In this document: positions 22,966-31,734 of the stretch, in pieces
Position numbering within the stretch: the first letter of the stretch is position 1
How the letters are laid out: each line of letters starts with the position of its first letter
The notes under the pieces: model-generated
The model's input: only the letters and a program-made list of their open reading frames with translations
Told to the model about the DNA's origin: nothing
Databases searched by the model: none
Source of the DNA: an uncultured Latescibacterota bacterium
Lineage (GTDB): Bacteria; Latescibacterota; UBA2968; UBA8231
DNA length: 64,000 nucleotides
Assembly: GCA_951813615.1 (NCBI GenBank)
Contig: OX638377.1
Span: 2,914,001-2,978,000 of the forward strand
Direction of reading: 5' to 3'
Made by a program: the position numbers and the translations under genes

Positions 22966-24138
22966 CTAGGTAGTATGGTCCTTCTCGTCTTTTGAACCAG
23001 TGATGAAATCGAGGTAATTCCCTTGATGGACGACCTCGAACGAACTATCGCGATACGCTTGACGCCAGCCTCGGGGTGCCCGGAGGGTGGATTGAGACGA
23101 CCACTTCATTTCAGCAGCGTGCAGACACCCTCCCCACTCCTCGATCAAGTCGATCTCCTGCTGGTCGTAGGTGCGCCAGAAATGGCTCTCGGCCAAGCGC
23201 CCCGTATATAGGTTGTACTTCAGTCGTTCGCCCAAGACATAGTTCTCCCACAAGGCCCCCACATCGTCGCGCAGAGTTAGGACATTGAAGTTGTTGATCA
23301 GTCCGTTCCTAATGCCATTGTCGTAAAAGTAGTAGCGGCGGCTCTTGGTAATTTCCTTGCGGAGATTGCGGCTGAAGCCGCGACGGCTATAGAGGATATA
23401 GGCTTTTTCAAGCAGGTCGAGATAGCGCTCCACCGTGTTCTTGTTCATGCCTAGTTGGGTTCCCAATTCCGCCACCGAGACCTCGCGGCCAATCTGAAAA
23501 GCAAGCAACTGGAGCAAGCGGAGCAATTTGTCGGCGTGTCGAATGCCTTCCAACTGTAGAATATCTTTGAACAGATAGGAAGCGATTAGTTCCTTTATAT
23601 AAAGCTGGCGGTCTTCGTTCGACTCCATCAGGACTGCTTCGGGATACGACCCGTAGATCAACCGCAGTTCGAGCTGGGCCCTCGTTTGGTGAGCTGTTTC
23701 CACTTCCTGCAGTTCGAGCTGGGCTAAGGGCAACAGCAGCAGGGTGTATTTGCGGCCCGTCAAAGGCTCGCCCGTCTGCTGAGCTAGATCAAAGGAAGAA
23801 GACCCTGTGGCGATAATGCGCAGCCCTTCGACGTGATCGGCTAATAGCTTTAGATTCAGGCCGATTTGCCGCACGTACTGGGCTTCGTCAATAATCAACG
23901 TGCGCCGTTGGCCGATAAAGGCTCGCAACTTGACTAGGGATTGACTTTCCAAATACTCGCGTACCGTTATATCTTCCCCAGTCACCAAGAGGGCGTCGCG
24001 GTCGTACTGTTGGATATAATGCTGGATTAAGGTGGTCTTGCCCACCCGCCTAGGACCGTACACCACGGCGACTTTACCGGGGATAGCCAAGCGCTTGAGT
24101 CGAGTAAGTTGTGCTTGAGGAATATAAATATCGGACAT
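22966..24138 (-). CDS. AAA-family ATPase with DUF4143 domain
   Basis: A 390-aa protein with an N-terminal AAA_14-type ATPase (Walker A VVYGPRRVGKTTLIQHY near residue 25; Walker B TLIIDEAQYV) and a C-terminal DUF4143 part containing a winged-helix-like segment (VSVAELGTQLGMNKNTVERY) and a nuclease-like region (NYVLGERLKYNL...EIDLIEEWGGCLHAAEMKWS). The ExK/DxxE pattern near the C-terminus resembles restriction-like folds, as reported for this family. Often found as scattered, mobile single genes; function unknown. A perfect dyad lies just before its ATG. Confidence 0.88.
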   Translation of the reverse strand: MSDIYIPQAQLTRLKRLAIPGKVAVVYGPRRVGKTTLIQHYIQQYDRDALLVTGEDITVREYLESQSLVKLRAFIGQRRTLIIDEAQYVRQIGLNLKLLADHVEGLRIIATGSSSFDLAQQTGEPLTGRKYTLLLLPLAQLELQEVETAHQTRAQLELRLIYGSYPEAVLMESNEDRQLYIKELIASYLFKDILQLEGIRHADKLLRLLQLLAFQIGREVSVAELGTQLGMNKNTVERYLDLLEKAYILYSRRGFSRNLRKEITKSRRYYFYDNGIRNGLINNFNVLTLRDDVGALWENYVLGERLKYNLYTGRLAESHFWRTYDQQEIDLIEEWGGCLHAAEMKWSSQSTLRAPRGWRQAYRDSSFEVVHQGNYLDFITGSKDEKDHTT

Positions 24139-24144
24139 ATTACT

Positions 24145-24168
24145 GACTGAATTAGCGTTAATTCAGTC
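24145..24168. promoter_or_regulatory. 24-base perfect dyad upstream of the DUF4143 ATPase
   Basis: GACTGAATTA / TAATTCAGTC separated by GCGT, seven bases before the ATPase start and 36 bases before the divergent PhyH start. AT-rich arms without T-run make an operator or mRNA hairpin more likely than a terminator. Confidence 0.5.
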
Positions 24169-24203
24169 GGTTGTCAAGTCCATAATTACAGAGCGAGCAC
24201 CCG

Positions 24204-24959
24204 ATGGAACTGGAAATAACCTCCCAACACCAAGAACAGTACGAGCGCGACGGCTATACGATCGTCCGCGGCGGCTTCACCGCCGACGAATGCGACCACT
24301 TTGTCACCTACATGATGGATCTCCACGCCGGCCGCTTCAGCGTCGAGGGCTATCCCCCGCGCCAGCCGGACGATTGGAGCCGCTTAATCAGCCGCAGTCT
24401 GCACCATCCGGCCGGCCTAGCTTGGATGCTCGATCCCAGACTGCGCCAACCGCTGCGCACCTTCCTCGGCGACGAGCCAGACGGGGTCCAGAGCATGTAC
24501 TTTTACAAGGGTTCCGAGCAACGTCGGCACCAAGACGCCTTTTTCCTGCCGGGCTGCATGTCGGCTTGGGTCGCTCTCCAGCAAGTCAGCGCCCGCAACG
24601 GCAGCATTCACATTCAGGTGGGCTCTCACAAGGGAGAGCTCATAGAAAAGCGCCATTTCCGCCGCGATGAAAACGGCGAACCAGGCCCTTGGTATGGCTG
24701 GAACCAAGACGAGGCTTTTGACGCCCTTTTCGCGCACAACGAGCTGCCGGAAATTGCCATTGAAGCGGACAAAGGCGACATCGTGTTCTTCAACGGCCGC
24801 TTAATCCATCGCGGCGGCCCCATTTTGGAGGAGGGCGCTTTCCGCCATAGCTGGGCCGGCCACTACATTCCCCGTTCCTACAATCCGTGGCCCTACGAGA
24901 GCCACCCCCGGTTGCGCGTCTCCTTCGACGGCGTGTGCCGCTTTACTCCTACTCACTGA
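24204..24959 (+). CDS. Phytanoyl-CoA dioxygenase (PhyH) family oxygenase
   Basis: A 251-aa predicted Fe(II)/2-oxoglutarate oxygenase, divergent from the one at 19.4 kb. The first ligands are in RRHQDAFFLPGCMSAWVALQ (HxD) and the distal His in GRLIHRGGPILEEG, with a following Arg-His (FRHSWAGHY) in the cosubstrate region. NGSIHIQVGSHKGELIEKRH replaces the usual GSHK loop. It is the first gene of a two-gene unit with the barrel protein 19 bases downstream. Confidence 0.88.
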   Translation: MELEITSQHQEQYERDGYTIVRGGFTADECDHFVTYMMDLHAGRFSVEGYPPRQPDDWSRLISRSLHHPAGLAWMLDPRLRQPLRTFLGDEPDGVQSMYFYKGSEQRRHQDAFFLPGCMSAWVALQQVSARNGSIHIQVGSHKGELIEKRHFRRDENGEPGPWYGWNQDEAFDALFAHNELPEIAIEADKGDIVFFNGRLIHRGGPILEEGAFRHSWAGHYIPRSYNPWPYESHPRLRVSFDGVCRFTPTH

Positions 24960-24978
24960 ACAACAGCGGAGGTTGACC

Positions 24979-26349
24979 ATGAAACTGTGGATGGATGTAA
25001 TGCGCGATCTCGAAAGCGTGATGAACGATCACGAACGCATACTCGACGCTTGGGCAGAGGGCGGCGTCGACGGCGTCGTATTCGGTCCGCTCGTCTTCGG
25101 CACTGCAAAACTATCGAAAGATGCCGTGTCCGCTCCCACTGAAGACATCGTGGCGGAGGCGTACGATCCGAACCCAGCGGTGTACGCACGACTCGGCGTC
25201 GAGCCGCCGACACCGCCGGAGCACAAACTGCCGGAGAAAAGGGCTCTGCTCGAAAAGACGATGAACGCCGCCAAGGATCGCGGCATGCAGGTCTATTGTA
25301 TGTACGCCGACGGAGGTGCCGGTCCAGGCGGGCAGGGCCACCACCTGCACGACGACAAAACGCTAGCATCGCGGGTAGCGCGCATGGTTGACACGCTAGA
25401 GCACTTTCCGATGGCGGACGGCGCCGTGATGGACGGACCAGAGTGGGGATACGAAATCGCCCCCCATCACATGAATCACCGCTCCTACTTCTTTCACGAC
25501 CTGCCGGAATCCGTAGCACCGATGGCCGAGGATCTAGGATACGACTACGAGGCCATGGTGGCCGCCAAAGACAGGCTCCTGTCCCTGTTCCACAACCTCG
25601 ACCCAGTGCGCATCCGCGGACACGCACGCGGCGGCTTGGTCGGTGCCTACCACATGCTCGGAGCCGATCCCGACCTGATGGCTTGGCTGTCGTTCCGGGC
25701 CGACTCGCTGACTCGCTATTTCCGCCGCATCCGCGAGGGCGTCGCCGCCGAACTGGAGCGCCCGGTACGCCTGGGATGCGGTCCGCGCTCGGCTGCCTTT
25801 GCACCCTTATGTGGGTACGACTTCGTCGATCTAGCCCAGTTCATGGATTTCCTGCTGCCGAAGCACTATTTCTTTCACCGGGGCTTCGACGGCTTCCTCG
25901 GCACGGTTTACCGCTACTCGCAGACGCTCATAGAGTGGAATCCAGGTATCAGCGTGGCCGACACCCTCGATGTCGTGCAGGCCCTCTTCGGCATCGTCCT
26001 GCCGGGCGTAGGCGACGACATGCTCGACTTCGAAAGCGCCCTCAATCCGGAGTTTTTCGAGCAGGTGGTGACGCAGGAGACGCGACGGGCGATAGCCTCG
26101 GTCGACGATCCGGAGCGCATTGTGCCATGGCTCGATACTGGCCGCTTTCCCCACGACGGCGATCCAATGTCGGCGCGCGACCTCAAGATGTTACTCGACA
26201 CCGCTGAGGCCGCAGGGCTCAGACGCTTCAACTACCACCACCAAGGGAATCTCAGTTCGGGTGAATGGGTGGTCATCAGCGACAAATGTGGAACCCGCTG
26301 GGACCCGCGCAAAAGCGACTACGAGCCGCCGGACGAGCTGGTGTTATAA
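24979..26349 (+). CDS. Probable TIM-barrel protein of unknown function
   Basis: A 456-aa soluble protein starting at the ATG preceded by GGAGG six bases upstream. It begins MKLWMDVMRDLESVMNDHER and has barrel-like alternation with motifs GVDGVVFGPLVFG, MQVYCMYADGG, GAVMDGPEWGYEIAP and FNYHHQGNLSSGEW, and long loops with His, Asp and Glu typical of glycoside-hydrolase-like or phosphatase-like barrels. No signal peptide is visible. I do not recognise a named family with certainty. Paired with a PhyH gene, so likely part of catabolism of the same compound. Confidence 0.6.
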   Translation: MKLWMDVMRDLESVMNDHERILDAWAEGGVDGVVFGPLVFGTAKLSKDAVSAPTEDIVAEAYDPNPAVYARLGVEPPTPPEHKLPEKRALLEKTMNAAKDRGMQVYCMYADGGAGPGGQGHHLHDDKTLASRVARMVDTLEHFPMADGAVMDGPEWGYEIAPHHMNHRSYFFHDLPESVAPMAEDLGYDYEAMVAAKDRLLSLFHNLDPVRIRGHARGGLVGAYHMLGADPDLMAWLSFRADSLTRYFRRIREGVAAELERPVRLGCGPRSAAFAPLCGYDFVDLAQFMDFLLPKHYFFHRGFDGFLGTVYRYSQTLIEWNPGISVADTLDVVQALFGIVLPGVGDDMLDFESALNPEFFEQVVTQETRRAIASVDDPERIVPWLDTGRFPHDGDPMSARDLKMLLDTAEAAGLRRFNYHHQGNLSSGEWVVISDKCGTRWDPRKSDYEPPDELVL

Positions 26350-26353
26350 GGGG

Positions 26354-27931
26354 CTATTCCTCCCCAGGACCGATGACGCGGCGGGCGCGGTCGCTCAAGC
26401 ACTGCGGAGTCCACTTCGGCTCGCGAACAAGGCACACTTCGACCTCGCCGACGTCGTGCAGGCGGGCGCGGAGTTGCGCCTCGATGCCGTCGGAAAACCA
26501 GTCGAACCAGGTTTCGCGTCCTGCGTACGGCATGACGATATCGACGCGGATGTCGCTTCCCTCGATGACGACCTCCTGGACGATGCCGATATCGACGAAG
26601 CTGAGCTGGCGCTGCCCCCAAGGCGACCCCTCGACGTAGAGCTCGAATTCGTTCGTGGCCCGCAGTGCGTCCATGACATTGTCGAGGTTGATCGGCCTAG
26701 GAGCCAGAGCAGTTTCCCCCTGGGTAATCGGGCTGGTAAGGCGCTCCTGGTGGTCAATGAGGTCGGCGAGGCCGTGGTGCTCTCCCCCCTCTTCGTACCG
26801 GTGCAGGACGTAGGCGTTCTTCTCGTACACGTGCTCGCCGGCGCGCATCGCCGCGAGCTGCACCGGATAGCGAACCCAAGTGCCGGTATGCGAGAACCCG
26901 GCGTGGGCCGGCTGCGGCCAGCTTGGATTGGTATTCTCGAACTCGAGGTGGATGCTGCCGAATCCTTCGCCGGTTTCGCGGTTGAAATGGGTCACCCAGC
27001 GAGGATCCTCACGCTGCCAACCTCGGGCCCCAAAACCGATCTCACCCTCCGGTCCCATCCAGGCTCGTTCGGGTAGCTGTTCGCCGATGACAAACTCGTC
27101 GTTGCGGCAATCGCGGAAACGCACGTCTTCGAGGACTTCGAGCTTCGATTCCATGATGACGTAAGGCTGACCGGCCCAAAAGCTGTAGGTCACGGTAGCC
27201 ATGACTTTGTGAGGCCGGCCGACTTGGGGACCGATTGACAGGATTGGGTGGCCCCAGCGGCGGATGCGCACGCAGACCGGTCCCTTGATCACATCGTAGT
27301 CAAACAGGGGTGGGCCGTCCCAGTTGGTGAGCCGGTAGCGGCCGACGCGTTCGTCGCTCCAGTCGGGGCCCCAGTGAATGGTACCTTCGACTCCGTGGCC
27401 GTGTCGGTTTACGAGTTCTGCTGGCCCCCTTTTCGAGTAGTGATTCTTCCAGTTGCCGTTCATCTTCCCGAGGACCGCGCGGTAATGCTCATTTTCCACC
27501 TCGAGGGCATACCCCTCGCCCGAGACCTTGAGGTCGGTGTCGTAGTGAGGCTCGGGTGCCTCCGGGTTGCCGTACAGCAGGAGGTAGGTCGCCGAACCCT
27601 CGGCGGTCACATCGGCAAGGAAAAACAACCTGCAGCGCAGCAACTCGTCCTCGCGGTCCATGAGATGCACTTGGCTCGGCACGACTTCTATAGGACCGGT
27701 TTCGCTGCAGAGACGGGCGACGCGGACTTCGCGGCCAAGGTCGGTAATGTGACCGGAGTGAATATCCACGTCCGCTTCGACCGGTTCGCCTCGGCGTTCA
27801 TGTGCCGTGTCGTTCACCAACACTAGACGCTTGGCGTACTGCCAGCCAGGAGGCGGAGAACCCCAAGATTGCGGCAGGGATGCGGTCGCGTCCCAGTCGC
27901 AGGCGGGAATGTATATCTCAGAATCTTTCAT
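26354..27931 (-). CDS. Beta-rich protein with C-terminal MIP18/PaaD-like domain
   Basis: A 525-aa protein; the ATG at 27931 has GGAGA six bases upstream (an alternative start lies 18 bases earlier). Residues 1-~400 look like a beta-sandwich sugar-processing or binding protein (WQYAKRLVLVNDTAHERRGE, YALEVENEHYRAVLGKMNGN, VTYSFWAGQPYVIMESKLEV). Residues ~414-525 match the MIP18/PaaD fold used in Fe-S assembly and ring oxygenase maturation: VDIGIVQEVVIEGSDIRVDI and WTPQCLSDRARRVIG. The conserved DPE turn and the Cys of the usual PGCP motif are absent. No signal peptide seen. Last gene of the minus-strand island. Confidence 0.65.
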   Translation of the reverse strand: MKDSEIYIPACDWDATASLPQSWGSPPPGWQYAKRLVLVNDTAHERRGEPVEADVDIHSGHITDLGREVRVARLCSETGPIEVVPSQVHLMDREDELLRCRLFFLADVTAEGSATYLLLYGNPEAPEPHYDTDLKVSGEGYALEVENEHYRAVLGKMNGNWKNHYSKRGPAELVNRHGHGVEGTIHWGPDWSDERVGRYRLTNWDGPPLFDYDVIKGPVCVRIRRWGHPILSIGPQVGRPHKVMATVTYSFWAGQPYVIMESKLEVLEDVRFRDCRNDEFVIGEQLPERAWMGPEGEIGFGARGWQREDPRWVTHFNRETGEGFGSIHLEFENTNPSWPQPAHAGFSHTGTWVRYPVQLAAMRAGEHVYEKNAYVLHRYEEGGEHHGLADLIDHQERLTSPITQGETALAPRPINLDNVMDALRATNEFELYVEGSPWGQRQLSFVDIGIVQEVVIEGSDIRVDIVMPYAGRETWFDWFSDGIEAQLRARLHDVGEVEVCLVREPKWTPQCLSDRARRVIGPGEE

Positions 27932-28069
27932 CCGGGGTCTCCATGGCAAAAGGTGCTATCTTGATGTCCCGCACGAATATGTAACGGATGAGACCAATGC
28001 ACAATGGCAGCAACTTAATCGACTGTTGCTATCGTATTACTGAGTCGTTGAAAGGGCGTTTTTAGTTAT

Positions 28070-30280
28070 TCAATTCTGGCGTTGGACGTAGATTGGGCTA
28101 CTCCAAGCGCGGTGCTGATCGCACTGCGTCAGTTGCACCCAGTAGGGACATAGACCCTTTACCGTCCGCGTGTCCCGGAATGAGAGTTCTACTTGCCGCG
28201 GCAGGTTTGGGTTCGGGGCCTGTCCGACGATGACGTGCCGACTGACACCCCCCGCATCCACTCGCATCGGTTGCTCCCGCACTTGAGCCAAGCCAAACTC
28301 GAAGGTCGCATGGCGGGATTCAAAGCGACATAATGTCGCCGCGTTTGATTCGATTTCTAGGCACATCCCCATGCGGTTGCCGGCAGTGACTGTGTCGAAA
28401 CAGACTGTTTGGCCGTCGACCCGTTCGAGACGGTCGCAGGGAGAGACCAAAGCGACGGGCTCGACATGGGCGATGCGTCCGTTTTCGACGACAAATCGGC
28501 CCTTCCAGCGGACGCGCTGATCGGGAGCACTGCCGGGCCGTTCGGTTCCTCCCCAGAGGATGCGCAAAGTGCCTTCGGCAGATGCCAGCGCCGGGTGCCA
28601 TGTCCACAGCAAATCGGGACCGCACAGCAGGTCGACCTGCTCAATCGCCGTCGTCCCCTCTGCCTCGATCGACACAAGGGGAGAATCTGTCGTCGCGTAT
28701 TCGCTGCCCATGAGATGGCCGTCGGCTCGGACGTCGAGTATTATGCGGGCCCCATCAGTGGCGTAACACCGCCGCGCAGCAATCGCTTCCCACAACGCAT
28801 CCTCGGTGAGTTCGGAGGCCAGAAAAGCGGTGACACCGCTGCGCACGTTGCGGATCAGTCGGCTGCCGGGATGATCGCATCCGGGCCGCCCAGCAACGCC
28901 GTCGGTTCCGGCGGTTACCCCGACGCGATAACCGCGACGCAAGGCGTCGAGTACGAACCAGTCCGACGTACCGTGGGTAGAGTGGACCTCGGCGAAGGTT
29001 TCGATTCCCGGCTCGTGGAAATCGAGGTTAGTCGGCCTGCCGCCAGCGTGCATGTTGATGAATACCTCTTCATCCCGCATGGCAGCCAAAAACTTGGTCG
29101 CTGTTTCGAGGTCAGGCTCTGGATCGGGCACATCTTCGGTAAAGAAGCGACCAGAACGCCGCAAGCGCGGCTCATCGCGTCGGTACATGACGTTGCGGTC
29201 GCCGCCGTCTGGTGTGTAGGCGCTCCATTCGCACCCGAGAAAGGCGACGAAACGTCCCGCCTCATTGGCGGCGGCCGACTCGCGGCGCGTTTGCTCCCAC
29301 AGATCCAAGCTGACATGGTGGTCATTCGCTTGGTGCGAGCAGACCTGCAAACCAGCTACGTGACGGGCGTAGTCAAAATGGTGGCGCACCGAGCCGACGC
29401 CACAACCAATTTGGCCCTGGCCAGCATGCAGGTCGCCCCAGAAGATGCGCAACGGAGGCGGCTCAGCGGCGATACGTACCGGATTGCTCTCTGCCCGCAG
29501 TTGGAAGCGAGGAACGGCAACCTCAATGCGATGAATCCCCGGGCTGGCGATACGCACCCGCGCTTGGTAAGCAGGCATGTCGCCAGCGCTTTCGACGGAG
29601 GCCGCTTTGACTCCGTCGGCAGGGACTACCTCCGGAACGGAATCCTCGATGAGCAAGGGGTTCCCCCATTCATCCTCAACACGCAGCGTCAGTACGATAT
29701 CTTCGTCGATGAGCCCATCCGCCGGAGCAAGGGCGAACAGCCGCGCCGGAGCGCCAGCTACAATGGGAAATCCTCGCACAGGCGGTAGCTGGACCCAGTG
29801 GTCACCGCCATCCGGATTAATTAGAAAAAGCAGCTCAGCGTCAGGCACGACAAAGGTGGGAGCACGCCACTCCCTACAGGTCAGCTCAACTACATCCCCT
29901 TGGGTCAGCACACCGGAGAGGACTTCGACATTGATATGGTGATTCCATGGAATCAGGTCGCCCCGGAAGGCAAAGGTTACCCGCAAGTCGACTTCGCGCT
30001 TCGGGCAGAATGCGTGGACGTACCCCGGAGCGCCAGGATCGCTCGTCTGCAGCATGGACCAGTCGAACGGCCACAGCCAAGCGATCCGTAAGTGACCGCC
30101 GGCAGGGATTGCGGTCTCGCCGAGTTCGAACCGCAGGGCCAGATCGATAGTATCTCCCGCCGGCACCGCGGCGGACCGCATTATGCGACCGCTGCCATGC
30201 AACCGACGGCGTTCTGCGAGGTCAATACCGGGAAAGTGGTGGATTTGAGGCCGCTGGGGAAAACCGCTGCTCACCAACAT
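28070..30280 (-). CDS. DUF3604-family protein (PHP-like metal hydrolase)
   Basis: A 736-aa protein with an N-terminal beta domain and, from about residue 290, the DUF3604 core: LRIFWGDLHAGQGQIGCGVG, GRFVAFLGCEWSAYTPDGGD with RNVMYRR, VFINMHAGGRPTNL, and VGVTAGTDGVAGRPG. GDLH and HAGG-like motifs suggest a PHP-type metal site. The C-terminal ~200 residues are beta-rich. No clear signal peptide. It follows the sulfatase by 15 bases and is probably translated from the same mRNA. Enzymatic activity is unproven for the family. Confidence 0.8.
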   Translation of the reverse strand: MLVSSGFPQRPQIHHFPGIDLAERRRLHGSGRIMRSAAVPAGDTIDLALRFELGETAIPAGGHLRIAWLWPFDWSMLQTSDPGAPGYVHAFCPKREVDLRVTFAFRGDLIPWNHHINVEVLSGVLTQGDVVELTCREWRAPTFVVPDAELLFLINPDGGDHWVQLPPVRGFPIVAGAPARLFALAPADGLIDEDIVLTLRVEDEWGNPLLIEDSVPEVVPADGVKAASVESAGDMPAYQARVRIASPGIHRIEVAVPRFQLRAESNPVRIAAEPPPLRIFWGDLHAGQGQIGCGVGSVRHHFDYARHVAGLQVCSHQANDHHVSLDLWEQTRRESAAANEAGRFVAFLGCEWSAYTPDGGDRNVMYRRDEPRLRRSGRFFTEDVPDPEPDLETATKFLAAMRDEEVFINMHAGGRPTNLDFHEPGIETFAEVHSTHGTSDWFVLDALRRGYRVGVTAGTDGVAGRPGCDHPGSRLIRNVRSGVTAFLASELTEDALWEAIAARRCYATDGARIILDVRADGHLMGSEYATTDSPLVSIEAEGTTAIEQVDLLCGPDLLWTWHPALASAEGTLRILWGGTERPGSAPDQRVRWKGRFVVENGRIAHVEPVALVSPCDRLERVDGQTVCFDTVTAGNRMGMCLEIESNAATLCRFESRHATFEFGLAQVREQPMRVDAGGVSRHVIVGQAPNPNLPRQVELSFRDTRTVKGLCPYWVQLTQCDQHRAWSSPIYVQRQN

Positions 30281-30295
30281 GGGATAGACTTCACA

Positions 30296-31720
30296 CTATA
30301 AAGTTAGATGCTCATCGAGAGCGGTGCTGAGCCGGTGCAGAACCTCGGGAAGTGCAGAGGACAAGTCATCCCTTTCGTTGCGCTCAAGATCGTACAGTAT
30401 TTGGGGCCGATCGCGCTGCAGGCGCTTCGTCTCGTCAGGCGGAATGTGCATCGGCTCGAAGGTATCTCCTCCGATGCGCTTCCCTGGGTCGTAGCCGCGA
30501 ACCAACTTAAAACGACCGTCGCAGGCCATGCGCCAAGCGCTCAGGCCAGAAAACACCATATCGCGGTGTCTGTACCCACCTCCTCCCAGATAACCGACAA
30601 GGGAACGACTGTCGAGATTTTCACCAGGCATTAGCCCGGCCCACTCAAGAAAGCTAGCAGTCAGGTCGAGGGTCGTCATCGGAGCGTCGTCGCAACCGAC
30701 AGCAGCCACCCCCGGGCCTGCTATTACCAAGGGGACCCCGACCGAGGCCTGCAGGGGGGACAGCTTTTGCCACTGATTGTAATCCCCGAGCATCTCGCCG
30801 TGGTCGCTGGTAAAAACAACGACCGTGTTGTCCAAATCGCCCCTCTCGCCAACATGCTCTACCAAGCGTCCGAGGCACTGATCGAGATGTTCGACGGTGG
30901 CGGCCCAATTACGGCGCACCTCCTGATGTGTCTCAGGGGAGATATTCTCGGTGTTGAATAGAGGAGGGGGAAAATCGACCGGCGGTTCGCGGTACCACCG
31001 GTGCATCGATTCGGTGATGTCCCAAGGGTGATGGGGATTCTGCAAATTCACCTCTAAGTACCACGGCTTGTCGTTGGGTGCCCGATCGAGCAAGGTGAGG
31101 GCGTTGGTGGTAATCCAAGTGTCGAAATAGGCGTCGTCGGGCAAAGTTGTCGAGAAAGTAGCTGTCCACACCCCTTCCTGGTTGCGACGCGCGTAGTCGG
31201 CAATGTGCTCCTGTGCCAAGCCGCGCTCCTGCAGGAACGCCATGTACGAATCCTGTGGAACCATGCCGTTGCGGCGCATCAAGATGGTCGCTTGGTTCAG
31301 GCCGGCGTTGAAGATCGCGTCGGAAAACCCCCATTCTTCCAATCCCTGCCGGCCGTCGATCCCCCGGTGGAACTGCGGAGGGTTTCCAGATTGATTGTTG
31401 CCCGTGTGGTGTTTGCCTGCCGCCATGACGTGGTATCCAGCTTCGTCGCGCAGACGCAGGTGGTACTTAGGCAAATCGTCGGGGGGATAGGTGTCGTTGC
31501 CCCACACTCGGGTACGATCGTACTCTTGCCCAGCCACCAAGCAGGAGCGCGAAGGAGCGCAAACAGGCGACGGACAGATGGTGTTAGCCAGCCAAATCCC
31601 GCGATCGGCGAGCTGCCGCAGATGCGGGGTGCGCACCGGAATATCCGGGTTCATCTCGACCCACTCCGGCCGCTGCTGATCGGTGAGGACGAATAGTATG
31701 TTGGGACGTTTGTTAGGCAT
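30296..31720 (-). CDS. Type I sulfatase (formylglycine-dependent)
   Basis: Hydrolyses sulfate esters. The 474-aa product starts MPNKRPNILFVLTDQQRPEW (metal Asp in LTDQQ) and carries the sulfatase motif CAPSRS at residues 54-59, where Cys54 would be converted to formylglycine. HTGNNQSGNP and VVVFTSDHGEMLGDYNQWQK supply further metal and substrate residues. No signal peptide is apparent, so it may be cytoplasmic, which is unusual for polysaccharide sulfatases and hints at a small imported substrate. Fourteen bases after the PhyH gene. Confidence 0.93.
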   Translation of the reverse strand: MPNKRPNILFVLTDQQRPEWVEMNPDIPVRTPHLRQLADRGIWLANTICPSPVCAPSRSCLVAGQEYDRTRVWGNDTYPPDDLPKYHLRLRDEAGYHVMAAGKHHTGNNQSGNPPQFHRGIDGRQGLEEWGFSDAIFNAGLNQATILMRRNGMVPQDSYMAFLQERGLAQEHIADYARRNQEGVWTATFSTTLPDDAYFDTWITTNALTLLDRAPNDKPWYLEVNLQNPHHPWDITESMHRWYREPPVDFPPPLFNTENISPETHQEVRRNWAATVEHLDQCLGRLVEHVGERGDLDNTVVVFTSDHGEMLGDYNQWQKLSPLQASVGVPLVIAGPGVAAVGCDDAPMTTLDLTASFLEWAGLMPGENLDSRSLVGYLGGGGYRHRDMVFSGLSAWRMACDGRFKLVRGYDPGKRIGGDTFEPMHIPPDETKRLQRDRPQILYDLERNERDDLSSALPEVLHRLSTALDEHLTL

Positions 31721-31734
31721 GGAAAGCTCTGAAG

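Noticed and set aside
24953..25804. Minus-strand frame of 283 codons opposite the probable TIM-barrel gene
   Set aside because: Arg/Pro/Ser-rich translation with no recognisable motif, antisense to a gene with a good ribosome binding site.
28409..29788. Plus-strand open frame of 459 codons opposite the DUF3604 gene
   Set aside because: Antisense shadow; the minus frame has the DUF3604 motifs and fits the operon spacing.
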